6,067 nt of DNA, taken from NCBI GenBank assembly GCA_900321645.1, contig ONWZ01000059.1:1-6067 (forward strand), read 5' to 3'. Position numbers and translations under genes: made by a program. Source of the DNA: an uncultured Eubacteriales bacterium. Lineage in GTDB: Bacteria > Bacillota_I > Bacilli_A > RF39 > UBA660. Shown here in pieces: positions 5,917-6,067 of the stretch. Within the stretch, counting starts at the first letter, position 1, and every line of letters begins with the position of its first letter. Below the pieces are notes generated by a model. It did no database searches and was not told the DNA's origin. It saw nothing but the letters and a program-made list of their open reading frames with translations.

Positions 5917-6067
5917 TGATATATCATGCCAATTCTTTGGAAAATTCATTGCTTTTAAAACATCATCCGATGTAATAGTCTTTAATTTTGATTTAATACT
6001 CATAATTCTACTAAATAATTTATGATGAAATTTATCATAATCTTCAGTACTAAGTAGGAGCTTTAAA
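5905..6067 (-). CDS. C-terminal end of an Abi_2-like (AbiD/AbiF type) abortive infection protein, partial
   Basis: On the minus strand a frame enters from the right edge and ends with TAA at 5907-5905, giving 53 residues. The end of the protein, VLKAMNFPKNWHDI (about residues 36-49 of the visible part), resembles the conserved closing motif (V/I)L..MGFP.NW of Abi_2 family proteins, preceded by a helical Lys-rich stretch (SIKSKLKTI). In that family the C-terminus closes an all-helical fold related to HEPN-type RNases, and members abort phage infection. The catalytic region is off the window, so function cannot be tested here. Convergent orientation to the NADAR gene and sharing of the terminator are clear. 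The family assignment rests on a short motif and is tentative. Confidence 0.6.
   Translation of the reverse strand, partial: LKLLLSTEDYDKFHHKLFSRIMSIKSKLKTITSDDVLKAMNFPKNWHDISKMS

Overview
The window looks like chromosomal accessory DNA from a very AT-rich, low-GC Gram-positive bacterium (Bacillota, perhaps a gut-type Bacilli, Erysipelotrichia or Clostridia lineage). The basis is strong A/T bias in every codon position, heavy AGA/AAA/ATA/TTA usage, Shine-Dalgarno sites of AAGGAG/GGAG type, TGG-encoded Trp with TAA/TAG stops, and the gene families present. No lineage can be fixed from this sequence alone.

Layout, left to right. (1) Positions 2-1186 hold the C-terminal part of a large serine recombinase: the end of the recombinase domain, a zinc ribbon, a coiled coil and a C-terminal tail. 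Its catalytic N-terminus lies off the left edge. (2) A 366-bp non-coding spacer, 1187-1552, is unusually rich in symmetry. A perfect 13-bp inverted repeat (1200-1212 and 1354-1366) encloses a nested stem-loop (1256-1309). The same motif, TATGGAGCAA, recurs in a near-perfect 27-bp palindrome (1429-1455) just upstream of a good promoter. These are candidate recombinase attachment or inversion sites. (3) An AMP-forming adenylating enzyme of the ANL superfamily (1553-3478) has its own promoter and terminator. (4) A seven-transmembrane hybrid histidine-kinase-like protein (3549-5306) has its own extended -10 promoter. Its phosphoacceptor His is replaced by Gln and its ATP lid is largely missing, but its receiver domain is intact. 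(5) A NADAR-family protein (5352-5843) lies 45 bp downstream of it and is probably co-transcribed. (6) A bidirectional terminator (5877-5916) separates this from the 3' end of a convergent minus-strand gene (5905-6067), whose 53 visible residues resemble the C-terminus of Abi_2-type abortive-infection proteins.

How the genes may work together. The ligase and the membrane sensor are adjacent and co-directional but separately promoted, so an adenylated or acylated product sensed by the 7TM protein is possible but purely inferential. NADAR proteins are known to act on ADP-ribosylated nucleotides, and an Abi_2-like gene sits next door. A recombinase with att-like repeats on one side and defence-type genes on the other fits a mobile or defence island. 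The most noteworthy signals are the repeat architecture beside the recombinase, the pseudokinase-with-live-receiver architecture, and its pairing with an orphan adenylating enzyme.
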